This document shows, piece by piece, positions 23,293-34,851 of a DNA stretch of 64,000 nt. Location of the stretch: the NCBI GenBank assembly GCA_001599595.1, contig BCHH01000001.1:4493068-4557067 (forward strand). The letters run 5' to 3'. The position numbers and the translations under genes are program-made. Positions within the stretch are counted from its first letter, which is position 1. Each line of letters opens with the position of its first letter. The notes under the pieces were generated by a model. It was given only the letters and a program-made list of their open reading frames with translations, did not search any database and was not told where the DNA came from. The stretch comes from Beverwykella pulmonaria (taxonomy: Eukaryota; Ascomycota; Dothideomycetes; Pleosporales; Melanommataceae).

Positions 23293-24684
23293 CTATGTAT
23301 ATGCACTGCTCTCGCATGTGAATGCGCCTCTGACTGACCCCGCTGAAAACTGATGCTTAATATCCTCAACGCTAGCATATGTACCACAAATGAGCACCGC
23401 AATCCCAAACACAAAAACGACCGCATTCAACACACTCAACGAGATGTTCCTCCATCCAGTATACCACTTTCCCTCTTTAATCAGCTGGAACCAAAACAAT
23501 GCCGGGAAGTAAAACGTGAACCCTGAAATAAATAGGGAGGAAATGAGCCCGAGCAGTGCGTTGAAGAACGGGATGGCTTCCGCGATGACCCATCCGATGA
23601 GCGTGATGATTGCGATGAGGCCAAGCCAGACAAGCCACCCGGCTTTGGTGTTGATATAGCGGATCGGCGAGTTCTTGAAACTGCGGTCGAGGATGTAGCG
23701 GCCCACAACCGTGCCGTTGATGGACCCAGAGATGAAAATGACCGGGAGAGCGATGCCGAATGCGATACGGGAGAGCGTAGATCCGGCGGAGAGCAACGCA
23801 GGGCTCTTAACGTCGACGCCGACAAAGGCGTAGACGAGCCCGCCCGTCAAGGTGTAGATGAAGATCTCGATGAGACCGAGCGCCCAGATGGACTTGACAT
23901 AGTCTCTGGGCGTGTGCATTTCCGACATGAAGCTGAACTGGCAGACTGCGAAAGAATAGGCGAAGATGATGTTGGTGGTCGCTAGAAATGCTTCGTAGAA
24001 GGTCGTACCGGGTGGAGGCCACGCAGACCACGGTACTGCTGCAAGTCCGCCTGGTGCGTTGCTCGCCTGGATACCGGTACCGATGATAGTGATCATGATA
24101 GCCACGATAATGGACACGAAATCAATGTAACCTAGGATAGCGAAGTCGGCAAATGTTGGGGGGAGTGCAAGTACAAAGAGGATGATGGCGGCAATAATCC
24201 CCCAAATTAGCGCGCACATGCCCGTGTTCTGGACAATATTGATGAAGGCGATGGTTCCGGTCAGCGCGTGCGAGCCCACAAGAAGAACAAGGAAGAGCGC
24301 GAACATGGCGCCTGTGAGCTCATATCCAAATCTTCCCCATATGAGCTGCACAGCATCCGAGTAATGTGCAACATGGGGATATCGCATCTTGACTTGTCCA
24401 ACGACATAGCTGGTATAGATGGCCACGAATCCGAGCCCGACACTCAAGATGACGCCGGCCACCATGCCAACTTTAGCAAAGGCGTTTGGTACACTGAGAG
24501 AGCCCAGGGCGATGGCCTCAACAATGAGGCAGATGGTCAGTCTTTTCCATCCGAGTCGGTTCAATTTCGCCTCGCCTTCGTGGATCGTGGTTACTTTGTT
24601 GAGTTCATGACCGAGTTTTGGGTTGCCCTTCTCCTGGTCGGAGTCTGTATCTTTTTCATACTGGGGCGGAGGTGGTAGCGACAT
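23293..24684 (-). CDS. Amino-acid transporter, AAAP (Aa_trans) family
   Basis: This is a single-exon protein of 463 residues. It has a hydrophilic acidic N-terminus (about 1-50) and then about eleven membrane segments from GWKRLTICLIVEAIALGSLS onward. The N-terminal helix with the conserved (A)LGSLS(V)P pattern, the QLIWGRFGYEL loop and the C-terminal ICGTYASVEDI are typical of fungal neutral amino-acid transporters of the Mtr/AVT type (PF01490). Such proteins move amino acids by proton coupling across the plasma or vacuolar membrane; substrate and membrane cannot be read from sequence. The frame is intact although the RIP-mutated copia ends about 100 bp past its stop. Start chosen: the first ATG (24684), before MSLPPPPQYE. 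Confidence 0.9.
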   Translation of the reverse strand: MSLPPPPQYEKDTDSDQEKGNPKLGHELNKVTTIHEGEAKLNRLGWKRLTICLIVEAIALGSLSVPNAFAKVGMVAGVILSVGLGFVAIYTSYVVGQVKMRYPHVAHYSDAVQLIWGRFGYELTGAMFALFLVLLVGSHALTGTIAFINIVQNTGMCALIWGIIAAIILFVLALPPTFADFAILGYIDFVSIIVAIMITIIGTGIQASNAPGGLAAVPWSAWPPPGTTFYEAFLATTNIIFAYSFAVCQFSFMSEMHTPRDYVKSIWALGLIEIFIYTLTGGLVYAFVGVDVKSPALLSAGSTLSRIAFGIALPVIFISGSINGTVVGRYILDRSFKNSPIRYINTKAGWLVWLGLIAIITLIGWVIAEAIPFFNALLGLISSLFISGFTFYFPALFWFQLIKEGKWYTGWRNISLSVLNAVVFVFGIAVLICGTYASVEDIKHQFSAGSVRGAFTCESSAYT

Positions 24685-27600
24685 ATCAAATAATGATTCT
24701 CAGCACGGTGTATATAACAATTGACGATAACAGCGGGCCAGTGGGGCCAGATCTAGGGGAGGAGAAAAGTTTAGGAAGCGGCGATCCCGGAGAAAGGGAC
24801 GATGGAGGAGAGAATATGGGGATGAGGGGGTCTTTAAGTGCGGAGCAGTGCTATGATTCTAAGCTATGTGAAAGGGTCAGGGTGTAATGGGTCATCTGGA
24901 CGTTAATGGATCCATGGTAGCAGTTACATCTGGACGCGAGGCTGTCTGTGCGCCGGTGCGAAAATTCTGTAGTAAAGCGGGGGAATGAAAGCGTGGGAAT
25001 GAAAGCGTGGGCATGAAAGAGTGGGCATGCTCATCCTAGTTGCTTGAACTCATCATCCCTTAGTTCTTACGTTGTGATCGAGTCTCTCGAGCTGCGGGTG
25101 GACTTACTATAGAGGAACAAGAAGAGAGTTTCCTTGATGTTCTCTCAGCTCTTCGCTTTCTAGATAAGTCTATCACAAAAGAATCACATCGTCATTACTT
25201 TCGTGATACAACTCCTTTGCACACTCTCTGAATCCCAGCACGATTTTCAACCTAGGCAAGATGATACTCTCGCCAAGAATTTCCGATGAGCTGCCGAGCA
25301 TTTCCATTACTCAATTCGGATCCACCCGCCTTACCCGTTTCCGAGCACAGCCCTTGCAAACCAAATTTTTTATCCATTTTGATTAGCACACGGGTAGATG
25401 CGGATGCGAATAAGTGAGCCGGCGGCGCGCGCTATGCATTTCTCACGGTTGCTTGTCGGGCTCAGTAAAGCTTAAAATAATGACACCGAGGTGGTGGGTT
25501 GCAAGTGGGATGGAGATGCGAGCAGTGAGATAGCATCAATGCTAAGCGTACTGCAATAACGTTTCTTATCTGCGAAGAATTGTGAATGTCTCACTTAAGA
25601 GACGCGGGGTTTGGGGCCATGTACTGTACCTGTCGGACACCATCGCGTTCAATAACCAGATTATGCCCGCTTTTGCAGACAGGAAAATCGTGTTGACATG
25701 TGCGAAAACCACAGTATCTCTGAGATATATCTCATGATTGAGCACACCTGGAGAATTTCCAATGAATTTGGACACAAGTACCTAGGTAAGAATTGGATAG
25801 CTGAGGAAGTCACGCATCTGACATTCACTAGCCCGCTTTGGGCATATCTTGGCACGGATCGCTTGCTGATGAATCCCCGAAGCTCTTTCGACAACCACAC
25901 CACACTACATTCTATCCACTAGGCATCCCTACTTGCTGACACTCATTGAGCGTTTGTGTTTCATCGCCTCATCGGAGACGCCACCAGATCTGTATTCTCG
26001 GAAGCGGAAGCGGACACTAACGTTCGGCCCGTAATTACTTACAGCACTTCAAACTCTCCCAGCTTCCCAGTCACAACAAGCTAATAATTGGCGACTGTGT
26101 CGAAGTAAAAGATAAAACATAGGCTTTGAATAGAAGATAAATGGTGGAGTACGTCGCGTTGCATTTGTAATAGTGAGATGTATGAGGCATTATTTCTCAC
26201 CCACGTTAAGATCTGTGTTGTGAGATTCGGACATGCGGCTGCGGGACTGATCGCCTTTTCTCGTTACTCTCGATGAAAAGCGAAACGGCGATCGAACGCG
26301 TCGCGGGATTTTTGAGAGAAGTGAGGCTAGGTTCTGCGTGGGACTGGCCGAAAGAGTCGGACCGAAGCGAGGAACAAGACGGGAAAATCGAACATGGTTC
26401 TTTCTTCTCTCAACACAAACATGTCAGAGGAGGAGACAAAAGATATGAGAGAAGCGTACATGCTGGACACATTTTCCAAAATCAAGAATATAATCTTGAT
26501 ATGTTGCGTTAAAATCCACCGCACATGTCTAAGACGCATGCTTGAATTATTTTCTGGATTCCTACTAGATCACACTATGTGTTCTCTAAAACACACTTAT
26601 ATATGCCTACTTGGAAGTCGAGTTCAAGGTCTGTATGAAGTAGATATATACTGGATTTTCTTGCTTTGTAATTGAGAATGCCAAGCCATTTATAAAAATG
26701 TATGTTGGAGCCGTTTCTAGTATTCTCATGTTCACTTCTGAAGATAGAACCAGAGGAACATGATTGCTTGGGAGCCAACTCTACAGCTCTCATAAATTGA
26801 CAACGAACCAACTCCCTTCACAGCAGAGCCAAGTTCAGTGTCAAAATGGTACATCGGAAGACTTCATATTGAAAGCATTCTTTAAATATTAAACCACGGC
26901 AGAGAGTTCGATATGCAGTCCGGAATTGCAATACAAACCTACTATGCACAAATCCGCACCCTTGAAAGTCACCAATAACCAAATTATGTCTTCACTGTAG
27001 TGCTTTGCGCTGAATCGCAATACCAACTCCCTATGTTGGGAAACACTCTCCACACAAAACGCGCATTATACTCCCATTGTCTTGCAACCTCAGATAATAA
27101 ATCACTATTTTCTGGAATATAATACGTTTGCAAAATGCTGAGCAAGAGACCCTATCTTGTTCTCTGTGCATGAGACAAAAATCGACGTTCTTTCTCTCAC
27201 ACAGTAGAAGCACTTTCCACCCAACATGTGCTACCGAATATAACATTTGCACCAAATCCAATAAACTTTCCAGATATGTAGAGCTGGACGCTCAGAATAT
27301 GTCCTCCGAAAACACATGCAATTCCTTGCTTTCCCACCAGACTATGGAGCAAGCTCCGAGCATACAGTTCTCATGTTGGCGCCAACCCCGGAAACACATA
27401 CCCGATCGCGATGGAATATGTGTCACGCCTGAAGCTCCCGAAGGCAGAAATTTTGTTACCCAGCTTGTCATTCCTTTCTGCCACTCGGTTGCTTTAGATG
27501 TGACCCAAAACGCACAGTCACAAGAATCATGTGGGAAGCAGCCTAATAGAAAGTACCGCAGCGGAAGGCCATGGGCGGTCCGAATAGTGGATCGCCTTGT

Positions 27601-28128
27601 TCGTTGTATGGAAGTGCCTCGGATGTGCAAAATTCTGTTCTTGAAATTCTTATGATGTTCGTGTCCAGCCCACATATGCAACATATGTTTGTCTTGGGCA
27701 TGACACCACGGGACACAACGTCCAACCAAAACCAACTAGGCAAGTCTCTAGGAAGAGAAGCACCAATTTTGGAGTCACTAAAAATGCGAATCAGGAAACT
27801 GGGTATAATTCATAGGTTCTTATAAACATCTTCGTTGTATCGACACAGAGCATGCATATACATTGTAGCAAAAACAGGAAAGTGGACGATGAACGACCCT
27901 AGAAAGATGTGTTATTATACTCAGAGAATACGAATAGTCACCAGAACCACCAAACTACTCCATTGGTCCGCTCCTCTCGACTAATGCTGAACTTTTGATA
28001 CACAAAATAAACAAAGTACGCGCTCCTCAACAAATTCTCGGTATCAAAAAGAATAACGTATAACAGAAAAAAAAAAAAAAACCACATATGTCATGCCTGC
28101 TCTCTTCCCTTCTCTTCCACCTCAGTAT
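24685..28128. other. 3.4-kb gene-poor stretch
   Basis: I see no supported gene here. It holds the promoter of the amino-acid transporter, a 14-bp tandem repeat at 24981-25030, several overlapping short frames on both strands without recognisable domains, and a run of 16 A at 28066-28081 just downstream of the next gene's stop codon. Confidence 0.6.
24981..25030. repeat. 14-bp tandem repeat, about 3.5 units
   Basis: The units are gggaatgaaagcgt (24981-24994), the same again (24995-25008), gggcatgaaagagt (25009-25022) and a partial gggcatgc. It lies about 300 bp upstream of the transporter start, so it is in or near that promoter. Confidence 0.8.
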
Positions 28129-31100
28129 CTACCTGCTCGGTCTTCTCCCATCCTCCATTGGCGAGTGTCCCGACACCATGACCTTGAACGGCAAGTCTCT
28201 ACTCCCCACCGGTCCTGACCCTAGCGGTGGATAAGGACTTATATGCGCGGGTGCAGGCGCCAGTGGGGGAGGACCGCTGCTCTTTGGACGCGGAGCTGTT
28301 CGTGGGCCATACGGACTCGGATAGTTTTGTGGTGTTTGCGGTGGTAAGGGCGCGGGCGCAAGGGGCGGCATTGATTGTCGCGGGCCATGGGGGCTAGGTG
28401 GAGCATGAGAGGAGGTTGTCGGCTGAGGAGGGGCTTGAGATGGTGCAGGATGAGATGGTAGTGGGCCGTAAGAAGGGCCAGACGGCGGAGGGCCATAAGT
28501 GGAAGGTGGAGGAGGCACATAGGCAACATGCTGAGAATGGTTATGAGGCGGACCGTGGGCAGGCCTAGGAGGTGGGGCTGATGGAAGAGCTGCTAGTGGG
28601 GAGTTTTGCATCACCATTTGACTTGGTGGAGGAGGAGGTGGTGGCGGCGGTGGTGGCGGTGGTGGGGGAGGCGGTTGTGGTGGAGGTGGAAGAGCTGTTG
28701 CATATGCGGCGTTTGGAGACGCCACTGTGAAGGGTTGTAGAGGCGGTTGAACAGGGTATGGATCGTGGGGTATTTGCTCGGGACGAGAGAATGACGGCCG
28801 ATGCTGAGTCTCAGGTGGGACAGGAGCGGAAGCAGTAGCAGTTTTGCTCACTCTCTTGCCAGCAGACGAGGCCGATTTAGTGCTAGTAGGTTTACTAACT
28901 CCATTCTTATCTTCCAACTCCTTTTGACGGGCTTTTCTCTCTGCCCACCAAATCGTCATAGACTGGCTTCGCTTCTCGCTCTTAACGCGCGGTTTTCGCT
29001 TCGATCCCGTTCCTGGTGTAGCCCCCGAATCCTCGCTATATGGTTGGTCGTACTGGCTCAACGGCGTGGTGGTCATATATGAATCAGTTATGGGGGTCGT
29101 CATATGTGGTGGATAGGCTCCGAGGTCCTGGGGTTGGGGTGTTGCCGGGAAGACAGTCGCGATAGGCTGCGGAGCCAGCATAGGCGGAGTCTGTACCGAT
29201 CCTATTATTCCGACTTGAGAATGCGTCGAAGGTTGAGGGTCGATGGAGAACTGATTCTGCCCCTGGCTAAGAGATTGTAGCACAGCCGGTGTGCTGTCTG
29301 ATTGTGGGGTGGACACTGTAGCAACAGAGGCTTCGTTGGCCTTCTTTCTTGGACCCTTCTTGATTCCAAAGTCACTACGTCTTCCTGTATTTTTGCTCCC
29401 TGCTGGGCGTCCTCGTCTGCGATATAATTCATTGAGTCCTTGCGCATCGCTCAGGTCTTCGGAATTAGCGTCTTTGGAACCTCCCTCATCACCAGAGCTT
29501 GCAATGGCCGATTCTTCTCGCATCTCCTGTATGCGCTGGTGGAGCAGAGCATTTGCAGCACCCTTGGCACGTTTCACTCGACCTTCTGGTTCTGGAGTTT
29601 CGGAAATACCTTGAGAGTATTTGCTCACGCCTCTCTTGCGCGCGCCACCCCACCCATTTCGCTTTGGCGTATTTGTGCCAGTACCAGTGCCAGTGCTTGG
29701 ACCTTGATCGCCGACTTCAAATTTGCGAGGAGCTCGACGCTGCCGTTTTCCAGGCCGTCCTTCGTTGTCTTCTTCTTCGTCTTCTTCACTGGGGGCGGCA
29801 GAGTCGAGCATATCACGTGCACGTCGCTGGCGGAGTTCCCTCCCGTTTGCCTTCTCGCGACCAATGCGTTGCGAAAATGGGTCTTGGCACCCTGGAGGCT
29901 TCTTGGGATCGAATACATAGCCGTAGAGATCAGCTTCTTTCATGTCTTCGAACAGTTGAGGTGCCATGGGAATGCGGCCGCCGTTGCAAGGCTTCTTTGG
30001 AGGATGAGCATGTGGTGCAGTCTACAAAATATTAGCTAGGTATTATCACCTGATTTTTATGGTACTCACTCGTGCATCTAGCATGAGGTATTCATCCTGC
30101 CATGCTTTGAGGATCTTTTGAGTGTTTTCAGCAAGAAGATAAAGATTTTCAGTACTTCGCTGATATGCCGGATATTTTGTGAGAGCATTGATTACATGCT
30201 GAGTATCAGTCATTGGTTTAAACCGTGTCTGAAGAAGGTAGTCTGCCCTGTCCTCACATTCGGCTTCGATTGGCGGATCAAGGCCTTCAATCCAGGGGCC
30301 AGGAAGGTCGGAGTCTGAAAGCACATCGTCTTCTGGATTAAGAAGCTTACGCACTGGCTGTTCAGCAGGAGTCGAGGCAGGTTCCTGGGGTGTCTGCGAG
30401 CCCGACTTCCGAGTTAGTGGTAGCCTAGACATGGGTAATGGGCGCATGGCTTTGGCGGGAATCTCTTTTGTGGATGGCGGCGGGGTGCCTGCCGGTGTAT
30501 TGGAATTGACCTGGACGTCCTCCATCTGCCCAATTCCTTCCTCGTTTTCAATGTCGGAGGAAGCATCGTCCATGACCAGGTCTTCATTGGAGGAAGTTAG
30601 TTCCTTGGCATGCTCGATTGGCGACGCCTGATTGGACGGCTCCTCATCGTCCTCTTCTGTAAGGGGAAACATGGGTGCAGCATTGCGAATTGGTCGAGTT
30701 CGTATGGGAGAGATGTCTCTTGCAAGTGAAGTCGCGCCTGAAATTCCACCTCCGCGACCTCGTCCCCGACCCCTGCCTCCTCTACCTCGGCCGCCGCGAC
30801 CGCGTCCGCCACGACCGCCACGACCACCACGACCTCTAGACGAATACTGAGGAGGCGATGGTATATCGACCTCGCTCTCGTCAGATGATTCGAGTTCAGA
30901 CTCACTGTAGACCGGCGGAAGTAGATTCGCATCTTGTCGATATGTTGATACTCGCCTCTTGGCCGGTTTGTCCTGGTGAGTGAGCGCGCTGAAAAACTCG
31001 CGTGGTAAACCGTGCACAACTAGGATGGGCTCATCATATTTGGCGTAAATGGCGGGACCAGACGCATCGATTGATGAATAAGTTGAGATATTAGAAGATG

Positions 31101-31290
31101 AGCGGGTGGCCTTTCTTGCGGCGGTCAAGTTGCCATTCGGAATTGGTTTTGGTGGTAGAGTGTCGACCTTTTCTCCTTTGCCCGGAGCTGACTTGGATCC
31201 TCGTCCCGAACGGGTTCGCATAGAGTTGTCATCTTTTGCTGCGTTTCGACCCCCTCGCGAGGACCCACGCAAAGTCCGGATAGCGGGCAT
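28129..31290 (-). CDS. Large disordered nuclear-type protein with RGG, AT-hook and poly-proline regions
   Basis: Two exons, complement(join(28129..30021, 30070..31290)), give 1,037 residues; the 48-nt intron has donor GTGAGT and acceptor TTGTAG and keeps the frame (LDAR^TAPHAH). I do not recognise the protein. Visible features: a basic N-terminus, a more conserved-looking block IYAKYDEPILVVHGLPREFF (about 81-100), an RGG/RG tract (about 151-181), an acidic stretch, a likely folded segment RADYLLQTRFKPMT...WQDEYLMLDAR at the exon end, MAPQLFEDMKEADLYGYVFD (about 426-445), an AT-hook RRRGRPAGSK (about 607-616), WWAERKARQKEL (about 764-775) and about 20 consecutive prolines (852-874). The AT-hook and RGG tract suggest DNA or RNA binding in the nucleus; this is inference. 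It is divergent from MTC1, with starts 472 bp apart. Confidence 0.8.
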
Positions 31291-31762
31291 GGAGAAAAGT
31301 ACTTAGAAAAATGGTCGCACACGATAAGTGGGATTCATCGATCAAGTTGGCGTCTGCATGTACGGTCCCGTGAGGCGTAGCGTGGATCTTCCCGTCAGGG
31401 TGACAGGAGATGCAAAAGCAGATACAGAGAATAGAAAACTTCGCGCAGGAAAAAAGAGACCACGCATGCGCTCCTTGGTTTCAGTCTGATAGGAGTTCCT
31501 GAATGAGTCGAATTGAATTCGGCTGGCGATGGTGGAGGAGATGATGGAATGGTGATCTTTGTCTGGGGCGCTTTCTGTCTTCGAGTTTTGGAAAGCCTTG
31601 GCATCAGCCTTTCATTGGCTGCTTTGCTGACGCTAAATTCATAATGCCCGCCGGCCGCATGCCGCCGCGAGAGCGTCGTTCACGTTCACCACCAAGGCAG
31701 CGCTCCCCGCACATCTCCCGCTATTGCTACTGCACCCTCTCAAGAACTCTTCTTTACCCACC

Positions 31763-33379
31763 ATGCCTCCAAAGACTGTTGAAGAGCAGCTCGCGGAGCT
31801 CGAAATGATGGGTGAGGAGGAGGTCGTAGCACCCCCGCCTAAGAGCTCCAAAGCCCCCAAAGCTACTCGGAAGAGCTCAGAGCGCGAAGTCGATGCATTG
31901 AAAGAACTCGAGGAGCTGGAGGCTCTTGAGAAGTTCCAGCGCCCCGACGTGCCCCGCATAGGTAGCCGACCCAACACCCCGAAATTGTCGTCGTCATCCA
32001 CCACCTCGAGTAACCAACGTCGAGCGGGCATTGCTACCCCGTCGTCTACGGGCTCGGCACGAACGAGTGAGGACAAGGCGCCCCCGAGGAAGTCTGGAGA
32101 GAGCGCACGCTCATTCCACCAGGGCTTTGCTCCCACTGAAGAAGAACCCCCCAAACCAGCACCTGCGCCAGCTGCGTCCAGCGGCTCCTGGTGGGGAGGC
32201 TTACTGTCGACTGCCACTGCGACCGCAACTGCGGCAAAGAAGCAGGCCGAAGCAGCTTATCAAGAACTGCAAAAGAATGAGGAAGCACAGCGTTGGGCCG
32301 AGCAAGTTCGAGGGAACGTTGGTGCCTTGCGTGGCATTGGTAAGTCTATGGCGAGCTCTAGCCTGGCAATTCGACATAACAGTTTACGTTGCAAGTTTCA
32401 AAGCTAACAAAGTTCAGGTGGCGAACTCGGGAAGCGCGCCCTACCGACATTCACCAATCTCCTCCATACACTCGCACCCCCAATCTCGCAGCATGAACGC
32501 CTCCAAATCCACATCACCCACGATCTCATCGGCTATCCATCCCTCGATCCCATTATATATCAAACATTCTCCACCGTTATGGCACAAGTCGAGGGTGGTG
32601 ATCTGCTCGTCATCCAGAGAGGCTCCGAATCAACGCATCGCCGTGGCTCCGTCGACGGATACAGAGGTGGAAGCAGTGGGTGGAACGACGGACCCTGGTG
32701 GCGCCATACAGACCAGCGAGATCTCAGCGTGGTAAAGGGACTGGTTGAAGGAACTAAGCTCGCAAGAGTCAGCGCTGAGTCATATGCCAACGACTTCTTT
32801 GCGGCAAGAGGAGGTGTTGAGGAAGCGGCCAAGCAAGCTACGGAGGTTCTTAGCGAGAGCAACCCCGTCCGGAGCAGTGACATTTTCCTTGCGATCCAAG
32901 CCCTAAGCTACCCCGCGCCGCACGATCTCTTCGGCGAATCGCCATCTTCGGACACGGAGAAAGCTAGCGGCGTGGAGAAAGCTGGCGGTGTGGAGGAGCA
33001 TAAAGAAGACGATGAACTGGTTGCCCTGGCCATATATCTCTACGACCCCATCCACGGCATCAGCTTCAAAGCTCTCAGTCAGTCGTTCCCCGCAAAGTGG
33101 GTTGAGTGGCTCGATGCGCCCGTCCCGGAAGATGCTGGGGGTGACGAATATCAACTCCCTCCCGAGATTCAAGAGATCATCGAAAGCGGAGGCGTTGACC
33201 CGCGAGAATGGGTTGCTGATTGGATCGAGGAGACAATCAGCCTGAGTGTCGGCATTGTGGCACAGCGATATGTTGCCCGTAGAATGGGTGTTGGTGAAGG
33301 TGGTATTGGCCGGGGCAAAACACGCGAGGCAACTATTGAAGCTGGCGGAGGCGAGGCGGCGAGGGCTGGCATCATCTAA
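31763..33379 (+). CDS. MTC1: MTC1-like protein (maintenance of telomere capping 1 family, DUF5427)
   Basis: Two exons, join(31763..32339, 32418..33379), give 512 residues. The 78-nt intron has donor GTAAGT, branch GCTAAC and acceptor TTCAG; the join reads RGIGGELGKRAL. It has a Lys/Glu-rich N-terminal helix (1-60), a Ser/Pro-rich linker, the motif GSWWGGLLS (about 141-149) and a C-terminal globular domain (LLVIQ ... LVALAIYLYDPIHGISF ... PREWVADWIEETISLSVGIVAQRYVARRM). This layout matches the fungal Mtc1 family as I know it. In yeast Mtc1 is linked genetically to cdc13-1 telomere capping and is found at ER-Golgi membranes; the biochemical role is unclear. Start chosen at cccaccATGcc; an upstream in-frame extension lacks a better start. 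Confidence 0.82.
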
Positions 33380-33805
33380 TCTCTTTATACTTTCTGGTCA
33401 GCTGTTTTAATATCCCGTCACGGTGTCTTGGGGCACTTTTCTAGCACGGGAGCTCGTTGGTGTTCTCATTCTTTTGGGCGCAATAAGGGGTTCTGGGTAT
33501 TCAATTCAGCCATAAGCTGACCTCATTCTCAATCGACGCTTCCTCCGTCTTGCTGTCACTCCTTGTTCGCCTCATTCGTCCGACATAAACTTGCGAGTGC
33601 CTGACGAAACCGATCCGCGACAATGCAATCTTGGGTATAGAATCCTCCCATCAAATGAGCACAAATTCAGGGATGTGCCCGTGCAGCTCATGTGCAATAA
33701 ACTACGTTACTGCACTTCACCTCCCTCTTCCTATGTCTTGGCGACTCCTAAGCCTTTACGGTGAGGGGAATCCGATCCTAGCATTCGCATAGCAGCTTCT
33801 AGCAT

Positions 33806-34154
33806 TCAAGCCTTGGCCTTCTTCGCCAACGCCGCCTCCTTCTCCTTCGCTGCCTTCTTGTCCCTCTTCCCTCCCTTCAACAGCTCCAAGTGTCCCGCTT
33901 TCTGTCCCAGCATGGCCTCGGTTTTTGTGGCTAGGCCTGCGGATCGAGACGTTTTGATGGCGTTGGCAGTAATGAGGGACGCCTTTTTTGGTTTTATGAC
34001 GCGGTTGCCGCGTTTGGGGCCGAATGTCGTGGGCCTGGAAGGAAATATTAGTATCGTGGGTTGGAGAAGTAAGAGGGTTGGAGAGTAAAGTTGAGAAGGT
34101 GGCGTACTTTTTCGATGTAGACTTGGGCGCCTTCTTCACGGCGCCTTGAGCCAT
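33806..34154 (-). CDS. DUF2462 / UPF0390 small basic protein
   Basis: Two exons, complement(join(33806..34034, 34108..34154)), give 91 residues; the 73-nt intron has donor GTACGC and acceptor TTCCAG. The protein [20 protein letters not shown], then [13 protein letters not shown] ... [15 protein letters not shown] with a Lys-rich tail, is the UPF0390 (DUF2462) pattern found from fungi to human (C19orf53). The family is small, very basic and nuclear or nucleolar, with unknown function. The start is the only ATG that keeps the conserved N-terminus. The first exon codes just 15 residues, and unspliced reading ruins the C-terminus, which supports the intron. It is divergent from the GH115 gene (about 700 bp between starts). 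Confidence 0.88.
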
Positions 34155-34283
34155 CGTGTCCTGCTCTTACGGGGTGTCGGAGCGCGAGCGTGCTGGCTCC
34201 GTCGTCTTCGCTGTTCAGTCGTGGTGTTCTCGGTTCGAATTTTGAAAAGTTCGCGAAACTCGGCTTGGCAGTGGATCCCCATT

Positions 34284-34293
34284 CTGGGGCTAG
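34284..34293 (+). promoter_or_regulatory. overlapping CreA-like and XlnR-like motifs upstream of GH115
   Basis: CTGGGG (34284-34289, CreA consensus SYGGRG) overlaps GGCTAG (34288-34293, XlnR consensus GGCTAR); a second CTGGGG is at 34579-34584. They lie about 560 and 270 bp upstream of a xylan-degrading enzyme, where such control is expected. Short motifs like these also arise by chance. Confidence 0.3.
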
Positions 34294-34851
34294 TCTTGAA
34301 TTGGCAAGGTGCATTGTGGAGAACCGCCTTTTAGCCATTTCAACCTCCCCTCCCCCATGAGAATCCATCCATCAACCCGACGACCCGTTTCCAAGCGCGC
34401 GCACTGGGTCTCCAACACTCCCTCCCATCTTCACTTGTATTTGAGCAGCAATCTGCACGCCCAGTTGTGTAGCCGGAAGAATTTGCTTAGCTTCCGATCG
34501 TCGTGATGGTAGTCTTTATATGTACAGGGACGTGGTGCCGTGTTCATCTATCCCATATGAGAGTTTGAGAGATGGTACCTGGGGCCAAGGCTTCTGGAAG
34601 GTAGCGCAAGAGGGTAGTGGAGAATGTCCAATTTATCCTTATTGGAATACCCGGGATCGCCATATCGAGGCTGCGTGATGATGGCGAGTTTCCTGGAATT
34701 AGGATCGCATGCACGATGCACCCGAGCTAGAATATTAAGGGGATAGACAACAGTTCGGGGACTGTAGGTATATATTGCAAAGTCTTCCAGACGTAATGGA
34801 GAGGTGTGGGCATCTCTAAATTCTCTTCGAAGGATATTCCAAGCCGCCACA

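Noticed and set aside
24981..25030. CRISPR-like short repeats
   Set aside because: The units are directly adjacent without spacers and the genome is fungal; it is a simple tandem array.
27128..27735. Overlapping frames of 175 (plus) and 147 (minus) codons
   Set aside because: Both strands are open over the same bases and neither has motifs; they are likely chance openings in gene-poor sequence.
31639..32217. 192-codon minus-strand frame over MTC1 exon 1
   Set aside because: It is a Ser/Gly-rich shadow of the real MTC1 coding strand, whose protein and splice sites are well supported.
34225..34245. tRNA B-box-like ggttcgaat
   Set aside because: No matching A box, acceptor stem or anticodon arm could be folded around it.
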